A stretch of 12,320 nt of DNA from JBEIVB01 sp040374085 (GTDB taxonomy: Bacteria; Bacteroidota; Bacteroidia; UBA4408). The notes beneath the pieces were generated by a model. The model was given only the letters and a program-made list of their open reading frames with translations. It did not search any database and had not been told where the DNA came from. The DNA is taken from assembly GCA_040374085.1 (NCBI GenBank), contig JBEIVB010000077.1, positions 1 through 12,320 on the forward strand, written 5' to 3'. How positions within the stretch are numbered: the first letter of the stretch is position 1; every line of letters begins with the position of its first letter. Shown here one piece after another: positions 1 to 6,433 of the stretch. Made by a program: the position numbers and the translations under genes.

Positions 1-1536
1 GTTGGCTTGCTCCAGCCAGGCTTTGGCAGAGGCCAGGTTGCTGAGTTGGGTTTTGCTGTATACCTTCTCCAAAAAATTCTCCAGTTTTTCGGCAGCGGTC
101 TTTCCACTGAAGTTCATGATGTCGCGCACGCATTCCGGCTGTTTCTCAGACGAAATTTGAAGGTATTGGTCCAGTCCGGCTTTAAAACCGGCACGATCGG
201 CGTTTACATTGAAATTCTTATAAAATTCTTCGAGGGTAGACAGAACTTTTTTGCGGATGGAGTCGATGCGGGCGGCATTGGGCTGGGCGGCTTCCATGGC
301 TTCAACAAGGGGTAAGATACGTGTGCCCAAGCCCACCAGCTCCGAGCTGCGGCCCGCCATTGACAGATACTGAAGCTGATAATCTACCTCAGAAAATTCG
401 GTAACGGCTTTCTGTATTTCGGTGAGCACATAGCCGTAGGCCTTTTTGCGCGCCTCATCGGAGAACACCCATTGGGTGAAGGTCTCCTCTTCCCGCGCTT
501 TCTTTCGGATCAGACCCAAACGATCCAAACCTTGTGTCATGCCCTTGCTGTTCTTCCAGCCGTTCGACATGCGCGCATATTTGGCGGCGTATTGAATGCT
601 CACCTGCGGGTCTTTCTCCATTTCTTTTTTCCAGGCATCCAAAATGGCGCCTTGTATGGCCACCCTAGGCTTCAGCTCTTTTTCCTGAATCATTTTCAGT
701 TGGTCGGAGGTGGCGTAGCGGTTGGTTCTGCCCGGATATCCCATGACCATAGCCAAATCGCCTTCCTTGTACCCTTTTAGGCTGATGCTCAAAAAGTTCT
801 TTGTTTTCAGGGGTTTGTTTTCGGCGCTGAAGGCAGCGGGCTGACCGTCTTTTCCGGCGTAGATGCGGAGCAAGGCAAAGTCTCCGGTGTGCCGCGGCCA
901 CATCCAGTTGTCGGTTTCCCCTCCAAATTTCCCCACAGAGCTGGGCGGACAACCTACCAAGCGGACATCTTTATAAGTTTTAAAAATAAATAGATAATAT
1001 CCATTTCCGGCAAAAAAATCGCGCACAAAGGCTCTGTAGGTTCCGCCCTCGGAGGCACGTTTCCCAATCTGCTCGCAACGCTCGTCCACGATGCGCTTGC
1101 GGTCGCTCCAGCGCAGGGTGTCGGGCAGGTCTTTCAAAACTTCAGCAGTAACGTCTTCCATGCGCTGCAGGATGCTGGCGGTTTGACCGGCTACAGGCAA
1201 TTCCTCTCCGTAACTGCCGGCCCAGAAACCGGTCTCCAGGTAGTTGTGCTCTAAGGTGCTGTTGGCCTGTATGCCCGAGTAGGCACAGTGGTGGTTGGTA
1301 AACAACAAGCCATTGGCCGACATCAATTCTGCGGTACAACCCTCGATCTGAACAATCATGTCTTTCAACGAAGATTGGTTGATGCTGTAGATCTCTTCCG
1401 GGGTGAGTTTGCAACCGGCTTTGTTGAGGTCTTCAACGTTCAATCGCTTCACCAGCATGGGAAGCCACATGCCTTCGTCTGCACGCACTCCGGCAGAAAA
1501 GGCAAACACAAGTAGGATGGAAAGAATCTTTTTCAT
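1..1536 (-). CDS. S46 family dipeptidyl-peptidase (DPP7/DPP11-like), C-terminus outside window
   Basis: This is an exported serine peptidase that should release dipeptides from the N-terminus of peptides in the periplasm. The frame is open for 512 codons and runs off the window at position 1. Residues 1-19 form a signal peptide, and the mature protein would begin DEGMWLP, the usual start of this family. The catalytic histidine motif TNHHC lies at residues 80-84, preceded by EGCTAELMSANG. The segment GGETDNWMWPRHTGDF (residues about 205-220) is the conserved stretch that carries the catalytic aspartate. Family members are about 700 residues long, so roughly 200 are missing here. The missing part holds the serine motif (GNSGSP type) and the residue that separates DPP7 from DPP11 specificity, so the substrate preference cannot be called. 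The ATG follows directly on a terminator-like hairpin, and no Shine-Dalgarno sequence is seen. Confidence 0.95.
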   Translation of the reverse strand, partial: MKKILSILLVFAFSAGVRADEGMWLPMLVKRLNVEDLNKAGCKLTPEEIYSINQSSLKDMIVQIEGCTAELMSANGLLFTNHHCAYSGIQANSTLEHNYLETGFWAGSYGEELPVAGQTASILQRMEDVTAEVLKDLPDTLRWSDRKRIVDERCEQIGKRASEGGTYRAFVRDFFAGNGYYLFIFKTYKDVRLVGCPPSSVGKFGGETDNWMWPRHTGDFALLRIYAGKDGQPAAFSAENKPLKTKNFLSISLKGYKEGDLAMVMGYPGRTNRYATSDQLKMIQEKELKPRVAIQGAILDAWKKEMEKDPQVSIQYAAKYARMSNGWKNSKGMTQGLDRLGLIRKKAREEETFTQWVFSDEARKKAYGYVLTEIQKAVTEFSEVDYQLQYLSMAGRSSELVGLGTRILPLVEAMEAAQPNAARIDSIRKKVLSTLEEFYKNFNVNADRAGFKAGLDQYLQISSEKQPECVRDIMNFSGKTAAEKLENFLEKVYSKTQLSNLASAKAWLEQAN

Positions 1537-1538
1537 AC

Positions 1539-1562
1539 AAAAAAAATGGGCCACTGGCCCAT
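1539..1562 (-). terminator. Rho-independent terminator-like hairpin after the deoxynucleoside kinase gene
   Basis: Positions 1546-1562 form a perfect 17-base palindrome, ATGGGCCACTGGCCCAT, which can fold into a GC-rich stem with a very small loop. On the minus strand it is followed at once by a run of eight T (1546 down to 1539, the first T being part of the stem). That is the classic layout of an intrinsic terminator for leftward transcription. It lies 24 bases after the kinase stop codon. Its T-run ends two bases before the ATG of the S46 peptidase (1536), so it also occupies the ribosome-binding region of that gene. Confidence 0.75.
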
Positions 1563-1585
1563 AAAGAAATTAAAATGAAAAGGTT

Positions 1586-2200
1586 TTAAAACAGTCCGTT
1601 TATTTCAGCGTCAATTTTGTTGATGATGATGCCCAGATCTTCCGGTCTCTCGCCGAATTTGTTGGTGTCTACATCAATGATGAGGAGCTTGCCCTGGTCG
1701 TAGGTAGAAATCCACGCTTCGTAGCGCTCGTTCAAACGCTTGAGGTAGTCGATGCGGATGCTGTTCTCATAATCTCTGCCCCGCTTGGCAATCTGAGATA
1801 CCAAGGTGGAAACAGATGCCCGCAGGTAAATGAGCAGGTCCGGAGGCTGCACGAATTTGTCCATGAGGTTGAACAAGGAGAAGTAGTTCTCGAAGTCGCG
1901 GGTGGTCATCAAGCCCATGGCGTGCAGGTTGGGCGCAAAGATGTAGGCATCTTCGTAGATGGTTCTGTCCTGAATCACGTCTTTTCCGCTTTTGCGGATG
2001 TCGAGTATTTGGCTGAACCGGCTGTTTAAGAAGTAGATCTGCAGGTTAAACGACCAACGCTGCATGTCTTCGTAGAAGTCGTTGAGATAGGGATTGTCGT
2101 CTGCATCCTCAAAGTGGGCTTTCCAGTTGTAGTGCTTGGCCAACTGGGTGGTGAGGGTGGTCTTTCCGGAGCCAATGTTTCCCGCAACGGCTATGTGCAT
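1586..2200 (-). CDS. Deoxynucleoside kinase (dNK/dGK-dAK family)
   Basis: This cytoplasmic enzyme phosphorylates deoxynucleosides with ATP in the nucleotide salvage pathway. The protein has 204 residues, the normal length for bacterial members. The P-loop GNIGSGKT is at residues 7-14 directly after the first beta strand. Glu31 lies in the usual position for contact with the sugar or the catalytic base. DRTIYED at residues 78-84 matches the family's D/E-R-S-like motif. The lid region KRGRDYE at residues 139-145 carries the arginines that close over the phosphates. The substrate base (purine or pyrimidine) cannot be decided from sequence reading. The gene starts 55 bases after the stop of the propeller-like gene on the same strand, so co-transcription is likely. 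A terminator-like hairpin follows it. Confidence 0.93.
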   Translation of the reverse strand: MHIAVAGNIGSGKTTLTTQLAKHYNWKAHFEDADDNPYLNDFYEDMQRWSFNLQIYFLNSRFSQILDIRKSGKDVIQDRTIYEDAYIFAPNLHAMGLMTTRDFENYFSLFNLMDKFVQPPDLLIYLRASVSTLVSQIAKRGRDYENSIRIDYLKRLNERYEAWISTYDQGKLLIIDVDTNKFGERPEDLGIIINKIDAEINGLF

Positions 2201-2255
2201 AAAAAGAGGTTTAAAAAAAATGAAGTGCGAATCCGTAAAAGTATCCCGATTTGGG

Positions 2256-3044
2256 TTACGGGAAGAGGTAAGTTTTCAACGTGTTTCCCACGAGCACCCA
2301 AAGGGTTTTCCGATACACGCGGCAGGCTTTCCAGTCGGCATCCGGTATCCGAAAGACCTGTTCCACAGGGTCGGAGAAGCGCCGAACGAATACGCTGTCT
2401 GCCCGCCCAGAGAAGCTGCGGTCTTCCTGCACCCACCAGTTTTTTCGGTTGTCCTGATGCCAGGTGGTGAGGTAGGTGCCGAATACATCAAAGACCAGCA
2501 CGTCGCCGTTGTCACAACCCACAAGTAAGCGGTTCTCGCGTTCCCAAATGCGCGAAACCCGAAAGTCGCCCCCCAACTGAGCCCTCAGGTTTCCGGTACG
2601 CACCACAGGCTCGAGGCTTCCATTGAAGCGCAGGAGCTGAAGGGCATCGCTGTCGAACACCCAAAAGCCGTTGTCGAAGGAGGCGCAGGCATCGAAGGCC
2701 CGCTGTATGCCCAGGTTTTCCAACACAAGACGGTCGCCGCTGGGGTTTAACATGTTGTCTAAAAACACCACGGTGTTGAAGTCGCGGTAGAACACCAATA
2801 TTTTCATGGGGTTGCGCACATCCAGCTTGGATATGTTGCCCAAGCTTTTGTCGGAGTAGCGGCTCAGGAGTTTTCCGCGCGCATCCAATTTCTGCACCTC
2901 AGAACCCTGCACGGCGTAGAGAAACCCCAGGTTATCGGCCTCCATTTCTTCTCCCGGCCACACCATGCTGCGCTCGAGTTTCAAGTCCTGAGCGGGCAGG
3001 GCCATGTAGATGCCCATGAGGATGATCAGCAGCCTGAATTTCAT
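2256..3044 (-). CDS. Exported propeller-like protein of unknown function
   Basis: I do not recognise a named family. The 262-residue protein has a signal peptide (residues 1-18, ending ALPA, mature start QDLKLE). The rest contains recurring short strands of the type D-x-x-G-x-(L/F)-(Y/F)-x-(V/L), such as ADNLGFLYAVQGSEVQKLD, GFWVFDSDALQLLRFN, and CDNGDVLVFDVFGTYLTTW. This is the look of a small beta-propeller or a related repeat-strand fold in the periplasm or at the cell surface. The chosen start at 3044 gives a 4-base ATGA overlap with the GH3 stop codon, typical of translational coupling. An ATG two codons upstream (3050) is possible and would give 264 residues. Its place between GH3 and the kinase suggests a common transcript. 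Any functional link is inference. Confidence 0.8.
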   Translation of the reverse strand: MKFRLLIILMGIYMALPAQDLKLERSMVWPGEEMEADNLGFLYAVQGSEVQKLDARGKLLSRYSDKSLGNISKLDVRNPMKILVFYRDFNTVVFLDNMLNPSGDRLVLENLGIQRAFDACASFDNGFWVFDSDALQLLRFNGSLEPVVRTGNLRAQLGGDFRVSRIWERENRLLVGCDNGDVLVFDVFGTYLTTWHQDNRKNWWVQEDRSFSGRADSVFVRRFSDPVEQVFRIPDADWKACRVYRKTLWVLVGNTLKTYLFP

Positions 3045-4537
3045 AAGCATTTTAGTATTTCGTTCATCACGTCACGGTCGTTGCACAAGCGCGGCACTTT
3101 GTGCTGCCCACCCAGCTTGTTTCGCTTCTCCATCCACCGGTAGAAGGTTTGAGGAGTGGCTGCAACAATTTCGGGTGGACCCAAGAGCAGGTTGCCCGCT
3201 CGCTTGGCTTCGTAATCGGAGTTGAGGGCTTTTAGGGCATTGTCGAGCAACTCGGCAAAGTAATCGGGATGTTCGGGCGGGGTAGAAAATTCTATGAGCC
3301 ACTGATGATGGCCTCTCCCTTTTGCATCTTGAAATACAGGGGCAGCAGTGTATTCGGCTACAACAGCCCCCGACTTTTTACAACTTATTTCCAATGCACG
3401 CTCGGCGTTCTCCATCACGAGCTCCTCGCCAAATGCGTTGATGAAACTCTTGGTGCGGCCCGTAATGGTGAAGCGATAGGGCAGGAGGGAGGTGAACCGA
3501 ATGGTGTCGCCAATGCGGTATCTCCACAACCCCCCGTTGGTGCTGATGATGAGGGCATAGGTTTTACCCAGTTCCACCGCCGAAAGGGGCAGTACCACAC
3601 CGGGCTCCAACACCGACTCAAATTCATAATAAATGCCGTAGTCGAGCATGAGCAGAAGGTCGCGGTGATCTAAGCGATCTTGCAGGCCAAAGAAGCCCTC
3701 CGAGGCGTTGTAGGTCTCCATGTAGCGGATGCCGGATGGGCCCATGATGCGGTTAAAGGAATCGAAATAGGGAGCCATGTTTACCCCACCGTGAAAAAAG
3801 ACTTCCAGGTTGGGCCAAACTTCGTGCACGTGTTTGATGCGGGCACGCTCCAAAAGCCTCAGGAGGATGCGTAAGATCCACGAGGGCACGCCCGCCAATG
3901 AGGTTACATTTTCTTGCCGGACTTCTCCCACCAATTTATCCAGTTTCTCTTCCCAATTGCTCAGCAGGGCCGTTTCTATGGAAGGGGTTCGGGCCCATTC
4001 GGCCAGCAAAGGCAGATTTTGTAAGATGATGGCAGAGAGGTCGCCCTGGTGCCGATCGGCATCGGGCGAAACTAAGCTGTGCGAGCCGCTGAGCGTGAGT
4101 GATTTCCCGGTAAACAGGTTGGTGTTCTCGGTGTTGTGGCAATAGAGGGCAATCATGTCTTTGCCCCCTTTGAAATGGCATTCCTCCATCGACTCCTCGG
4201 TAACCGGAATGAACTTGCTTTTGCCTCCGGTGGTGCCCGATGATTTGGCGTACCATTTTACCTCGCCTGGCCATAACACGTTGGTTGTGCCGGCCATCAT
4301 ACGCGCCACGGGTTCGCGAACATCTTCGTAGTCCTGTACCGGAACTTGCCCCGCAAAGGCATCGGCAGTGCGTATATCGGCAAAACCGTGTTTGCGACCA
4401 AACTCCGTATCCCGCGCGGTTTTAAGGAGTCTACGCAGCACGTCTTCCTGCACTTCGTGGGGATATTTTGTAAACAGCTCCATCTGGTGGAGGCGCTGCT
4501 TAAACACCCACGAAACGATGTTGTTGATGAGGGCCAT
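3041..4537 (-). CDS. GH3 family protein (acyl-acid amido synthetase-like, ANL superfamily)
   Basis: Plant GH3 enzymes adenylate a carboxylic acid hormone and join it to an amino acid; bacterial members share the fold, but their substrates are mostly unknown. The 498-residue protein shows the full set of ATP-binding motifs. Motif I, SSGTTGGKSKFIP, is at residues 99-111. YNASEG is at 276-281, and WRYRIGDTIRF at 338-348 ends the large domain. GRTKSFINAFGEEL at 360-373 opens the small C-terminal domain. KLGGQHKVPRL at 474-484 carries a lysine in a suitable place for the second half reaction. The length is close to bacterial family members and no key motif is broken, so the enzyme is probably active. 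The gene starts 12 bases after the stop of the small membrane protein and overlaps the next gene by 4 bases, so it sits in the middle of a tight operon. The substrate cannot be inferred. Confidence 0.93.
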   Translation of the reverse strand: MALINNIVSWVFKQRLHQMELFTKYPHEVQEDVLRRLLKTARDTEFGRKHGFADIRTADAFAGQVPVQDYEDVREPVARMMAGTTNVLWPGEVKWYAKSSGTTGGKSKFIPVTEESMEECHFKGGKDMIALYCHNTENTNLFTGKSLTLSGSHSLVSPDADRHQGDLSAIILQNLPLLAEWARTPSIETALLSNWEEKLDKLVGEVRQENVTSLAGVPSWILRILLRLLERARIKHVHEVWPNLEVFFHGGVNMAPYFDSFNRIMGPSGIRYMETYNASEGFFGLQDRLDHRDLLLMLDYGIYYEFESVLEPGVVLPLSAVELGKTYALIISTNGGLWRYRIGDTIRFTSLLPYRFTITGRTKSFINAFGEELVMENAERALEISCKKSGAVVAEYTAAPVFQDAKGRGHHQWLIEFSTPPEHPDYFAELLDNALKALNSDYEAKRAGNLLLGPPEIVAATPQTFYRWMEKRNKLGGQHKVPRLCNDRDVMNEILKCL

Positions 4538-4549
4538 ATAACCCTTATC

Positions 4550-5071
4550 TTATTGCCATGTGCGTGCTTCCGACCGTATGGTTTCCAAAGCCACATCGGT
4601 GGGCAGGCGCTCCAAACGGGTAATGATGTCGAAAAGCACGTTCACCATCTCCATTCCATCGGCATGATCGGCTACCCGTGTGGATGCGATGTTTACGGCT
4701 TTAATGGTTTCTTCTTTGGCGGTTTTTATAACCTCCCAGGTTTTGGAGCTGAGGTACACCTGCTGGGCCAGGTTGTGATCGAACTCAGCCCGTATGGTCT
4801 TCAGCAGTTCGCTCTGCAACTCGCGGCTGCGCATGCCGGGTTTGTGGGTGCGCAATACCAGATTTTGCAGTGCAATCCTCTCCATCAGTAAAGCCATGCG
4901 CTCATAGGCCTGAAGCTTGGCAGGCAGGGTTACTTTCTGGGTCTGCAACTGCAACTCCATGCGGCGCATGCGCTCATCGTGGTCGAGCATGCGGCGAACC
5001 AGCACAAAAAAAATGACACCCACCAAGATGGCGGGCAAACAGTATGCGATTCCTTGCCAGAGGGATTCCAT
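4550..5071 (-). CDS. Small membrane-anchored coiled-coil protein of unknown function (possibly DUF7935-like)
   Basis: The product has 173 residues. One transmembrane helix lies at about residues 8-25 and is followed by Arg-Arg, so the bulk is probably cytoplasmic. Residues 28-48 are charged and helical. KLQAYERMALLMERI (52-66) and EFDHNLAQQVYLS (96-108) look like conserved family signatures. From memory they resemble an uncharacterised Bacteroidota family, perhaps DUF7935; this name is uncertain. The frame is open up to 5134, but the ATG at 5071 is preferred for three reasons: it places the membrane helix at the N-terminus, the extra upstream residues are Cys- and His-rich and look non-coding, and a TAnnTTTG box at 5104-5111 would lie inside the longer version. 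It is the first gene of the leftward operon, 12 bases before GH3. Confidence 0.85.
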   Translation of the reverse strand: MESLWQGIAYCLPAILVGVIFFVLVRRMLDHDERMRRMELQLQTQKVTLPAKLQAYERMALLMERIALQNLVLRTHKPGMRSRELQSELLKTIRAEFDHNLAQQVYLSSKTWEVIKTAKEETIKAVNIASTRVADHADGMEMVNVLFDIITRLERLPTDVALETIRSEARTWQ

Positions 5072-5103
5072 GACGATGCGGTGGTTGTGGTGAATATTGG
5101 GTT

Positions 5104-5111
5104 CAAAAATA
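5104..5111 (-). promoter_or_regulatory. Candidate -7 element (TATTTTTG) for the leftward operon
   Basis: The minus strand reads TATTTTTG here, an exact match to the Bacteroidota -7 consensus TAnnTTTG. It lies 32 bases upstream of the ATG at 5071, leaving a leader of roughly 25 bases. No TTG is found at the expected distance (17-23 bases) for the -33 box, so the match rests on the -7 element alone and may be chance. Confidence 0.35.
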
Positions 5112-5176
5112 AGCGCAAAGCAGGTGCACTGCATCGCATGAGAACGGAAAGATAACGTTATTTGGCGTAATATTTG

Positions 5177-5584
5177 ATGGTGAGGACCACAAGAATGTGT
5201 TGGATGCCCAAAGCTGGTTTGTTGTTTCTTTTGCTGTTCATGGCAATGCTGAGGCCCGCACAGGCTCAGGATTTCGGTCAGGCTTTTCGGACCGGAAACG
5301 TCCGATTGATTTCATCGAGCTTCAGTTCAAACGTGGAGATGAACATCCTTGGCGAGGAGGGGCTCTACTCCAAAGCTCAGGCCGAGCAGATCTTAAAAGA
5401 TTTTATGCAACGCAACCCTCCTCAACGCTTTGTACAGCGTCACCTGGGCGTGGGGCGCGATGGCAACCAGTACCTCATCGGCACCTTCGAATCGCAAGGT
5501 GGTCAGTTCAGAGCCTATATCTACATACAACGCATCGGCGCCCAGTCTTTGGTGCGGGAGATCCGCATTGAGCGGGAACGCTAA
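5177..5584 (+). CDS. DUF4783 domain-containing exported protein
   Basis: The product has 135 residues from this ATG. A signal peptide with the hydrophobic core GLLFLLLFMAML ends at PAQAQ. The mature part matches the pattern I know for DUF4783: an early F-x-x-G-N, then YSKAQAEQILKDFMQRNPP, then YLIGTFESQGGQFRAYIYI and a final REIRIER. The family has a compact NTF2-like or cystatin-like size, and its function is not known. Start sites are ambiguous. ATGs also occur at 5195 and 5204, and the latter gives the most typical signal peptide (MPKAGLLF). A TTG at 5174 is less likely. The stop codon lies 9 bases before nadC, so the two are probably co-transcribed, an arrangement I recall from other Bacteroidota. 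Confidence 0.88.
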   Translation: MVRTTRMCWMPKAGLLFLLLFMAMLRPAQAQDFGQAFRTGNVRLISSSFSSNVEMNILGEEGLYSKAQAEQILKDFMQRNPPQRFVQRHLGVGRDGNQYLIGTFESQGGQFRAYIYIQRIGAQSLVREIRIERER

Positions 5585-5589
5585 CTTTG
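5582..5589 (+). promoter_or_regulatory. Candidate -7 element (TAACTTTG) directly before nadC
   Basis: TAACTTTG matches the Bacteroidota -7 consensus TAnnTTTG exactly. It overlaps the TAA stop codon of the DUF4783 gene and ends 4 bases before the nadC ATG. If used, transcription would start at or within a few bases of the ATG, giving a leaderless or nearly leaderless mRNA. The nearest upstream TTG (5568-5570) is only 11 bases away instead of about 19, so the -33 box is poor. Confidence 0.35.
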
Positions 5590-5593
5590 CGGC

Positions 5594-6430
5594 ATGACCA
5601 TAGAGGACTTCATTCAATTAGCCATTACCGAAGACGTCGGCAACGGCGACATCACATCCCTTTCCTGTGTACCAGCCCAGGCGATCTCATCGGCTCGGCT
5701 GCTGGTAAAAGCACCGGGTATTCTGGCAGGGGTTGAGGTAGCCTTAAAGGTTTGGAACGTGCTCGACCCCGACCTCAGCGTGGAGGTCTACATGCAGGAT
5801 GGGGCCGAGGTGAGCAGCGGCGATGTGGCCTTTTTGGTTTCGGGCAGTGCCCGCTCCATCCTAAAAGGAGAGCGACTGGTGTTGAACCTCATGCAGCGGA
5901 TGAGCGGCATCGCCACCTACACCCATCGCTTGGTGCAGCAGGTGCATGGTACAAAAGCCGTTCTGCTCGATACCCGAAAAACTACACCGGGTTTCCGGCA
6001 GTTTGAGAAATGGGCCGTGCGCATAGGCGGTGCACAAAACCACAGATCCGGTTTGTTCGACATGGTGATGATCAAAGACAACCATGTAGATTTTGCAGGA
6101 GGCATACAACAGGCCATAACCGCGTGTCGCCACTACCTGAGCCACAGCGCTCTAAGCGTAAAAGTAGAGATTGAGTGCCGCAACCTAGATGAGGTCCAGC
6201 AGGTTCTGAAAACTGGGGGTGTAGATCGCATCATGCTCGACAATTTTTCGCCTGAGCTGTTGCGCCAGGCATTGGAACTTATACAAGGGCGCTTCGAAAC
6301 TGAGGCATCGGGCGGAATAACCGAAGCCAACCTGCGCAGCTATGCCGAAACCGGCGTGGACTACATTTCCATTGGTGCCCTCACCCACAGCTACCGCAGC
6401 CTCGATCTCAGTTTGAAAGCCGTTTCCTAA
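5594..6430 (+). CDS. nadC: Nicotinate-nucleotide pyrophosphorylase (carboxylating), quinolinate phosphoribosyltransferase
   Basis: The enzyme (EC 2.4.2.19) turns quinolinate and PRPP into nicotinate mononucleotide, CO2 and pyrophosphate in de novo NAD synthesis in the cytoplasm. The 278 residues are the usual length. Family signatures are all present. EDVGNGDIT is at residues 13-21, GERLVLNLMQRMSGIAT at 92-108, and LDTRKTTPGFRQFEKWAVR at 125-143. NHRSGLFDMVMIKDNHV lies at 149-165. Glu194 and Asp216 (in MLDN) are the usual acidic residues, and EASGGI at 237-242 with ISIGALTHS at 258-266 forms the phosphate-binding end. No quinolinate-making genes (nadA, nadB) lie in the window. It is the middle gene of a three-gene run, 9 bases after DUF4783 and 3 bases before the YihY gene. 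Confidence 0.97.
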   Translation: MTIEDFIQLAITEDVGNGDITSLSCVPAQAISSARLLVKAPGILAGVEVALKVWNVLDPDLSVEVYMQDGAEVSSGDVAFLVSGSARSILKGERLVLNLMQRMSGIATYTHRLVQQVHGTKAVLLDTRKTTPGFRQFEKWAVRIGGAQNHRSGLFDMVMIKDNHVDFAGGIQQAITACRHYLSHSALSVKVEIECRNLDEVQQVLKTGGVDRIMLDNFSPELLRQALELIQGRFETEASGGITEANLRSYAETGVDYISIGALTHSYRSLDLSLKAVS

Positions 6431-6433
6431 GCG

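Noticed and set aside
665..952. Open frames antisense to or out of frame with the S46 peptidase gene
   Set aside because: They overlap a well-supported gene and their translations are Arg/His/Gln-rich with no recognisable motif, as expected for shadow frames.
2114..2528. Plus-strand open frames of 118 and 130 codons over the kinase/propeller junction
   Set aside because: They lie opposite two genes with clear protein signatures and show low-complexity, Arg/Pro/Cys-rich translations, so they are treated as chance frames.
4346..4891. A 181-codon plus-strand open frame opposite GH3 and the small membrane protein
   Set aside because: It has a plausible length but no motif, and both genes on the other strand are convincing. 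It is likely a mirror of their codon bias.
5072..5134. Longer N-terminus of the small membrane protein starting at 5134
   Set aside because: The 21 extra residues are Cys/His/Asn-rich, would bury the membrane helix, and would include the TAnnTTTG box. The ATG at 5071 gives a normal membrane-anchored start.
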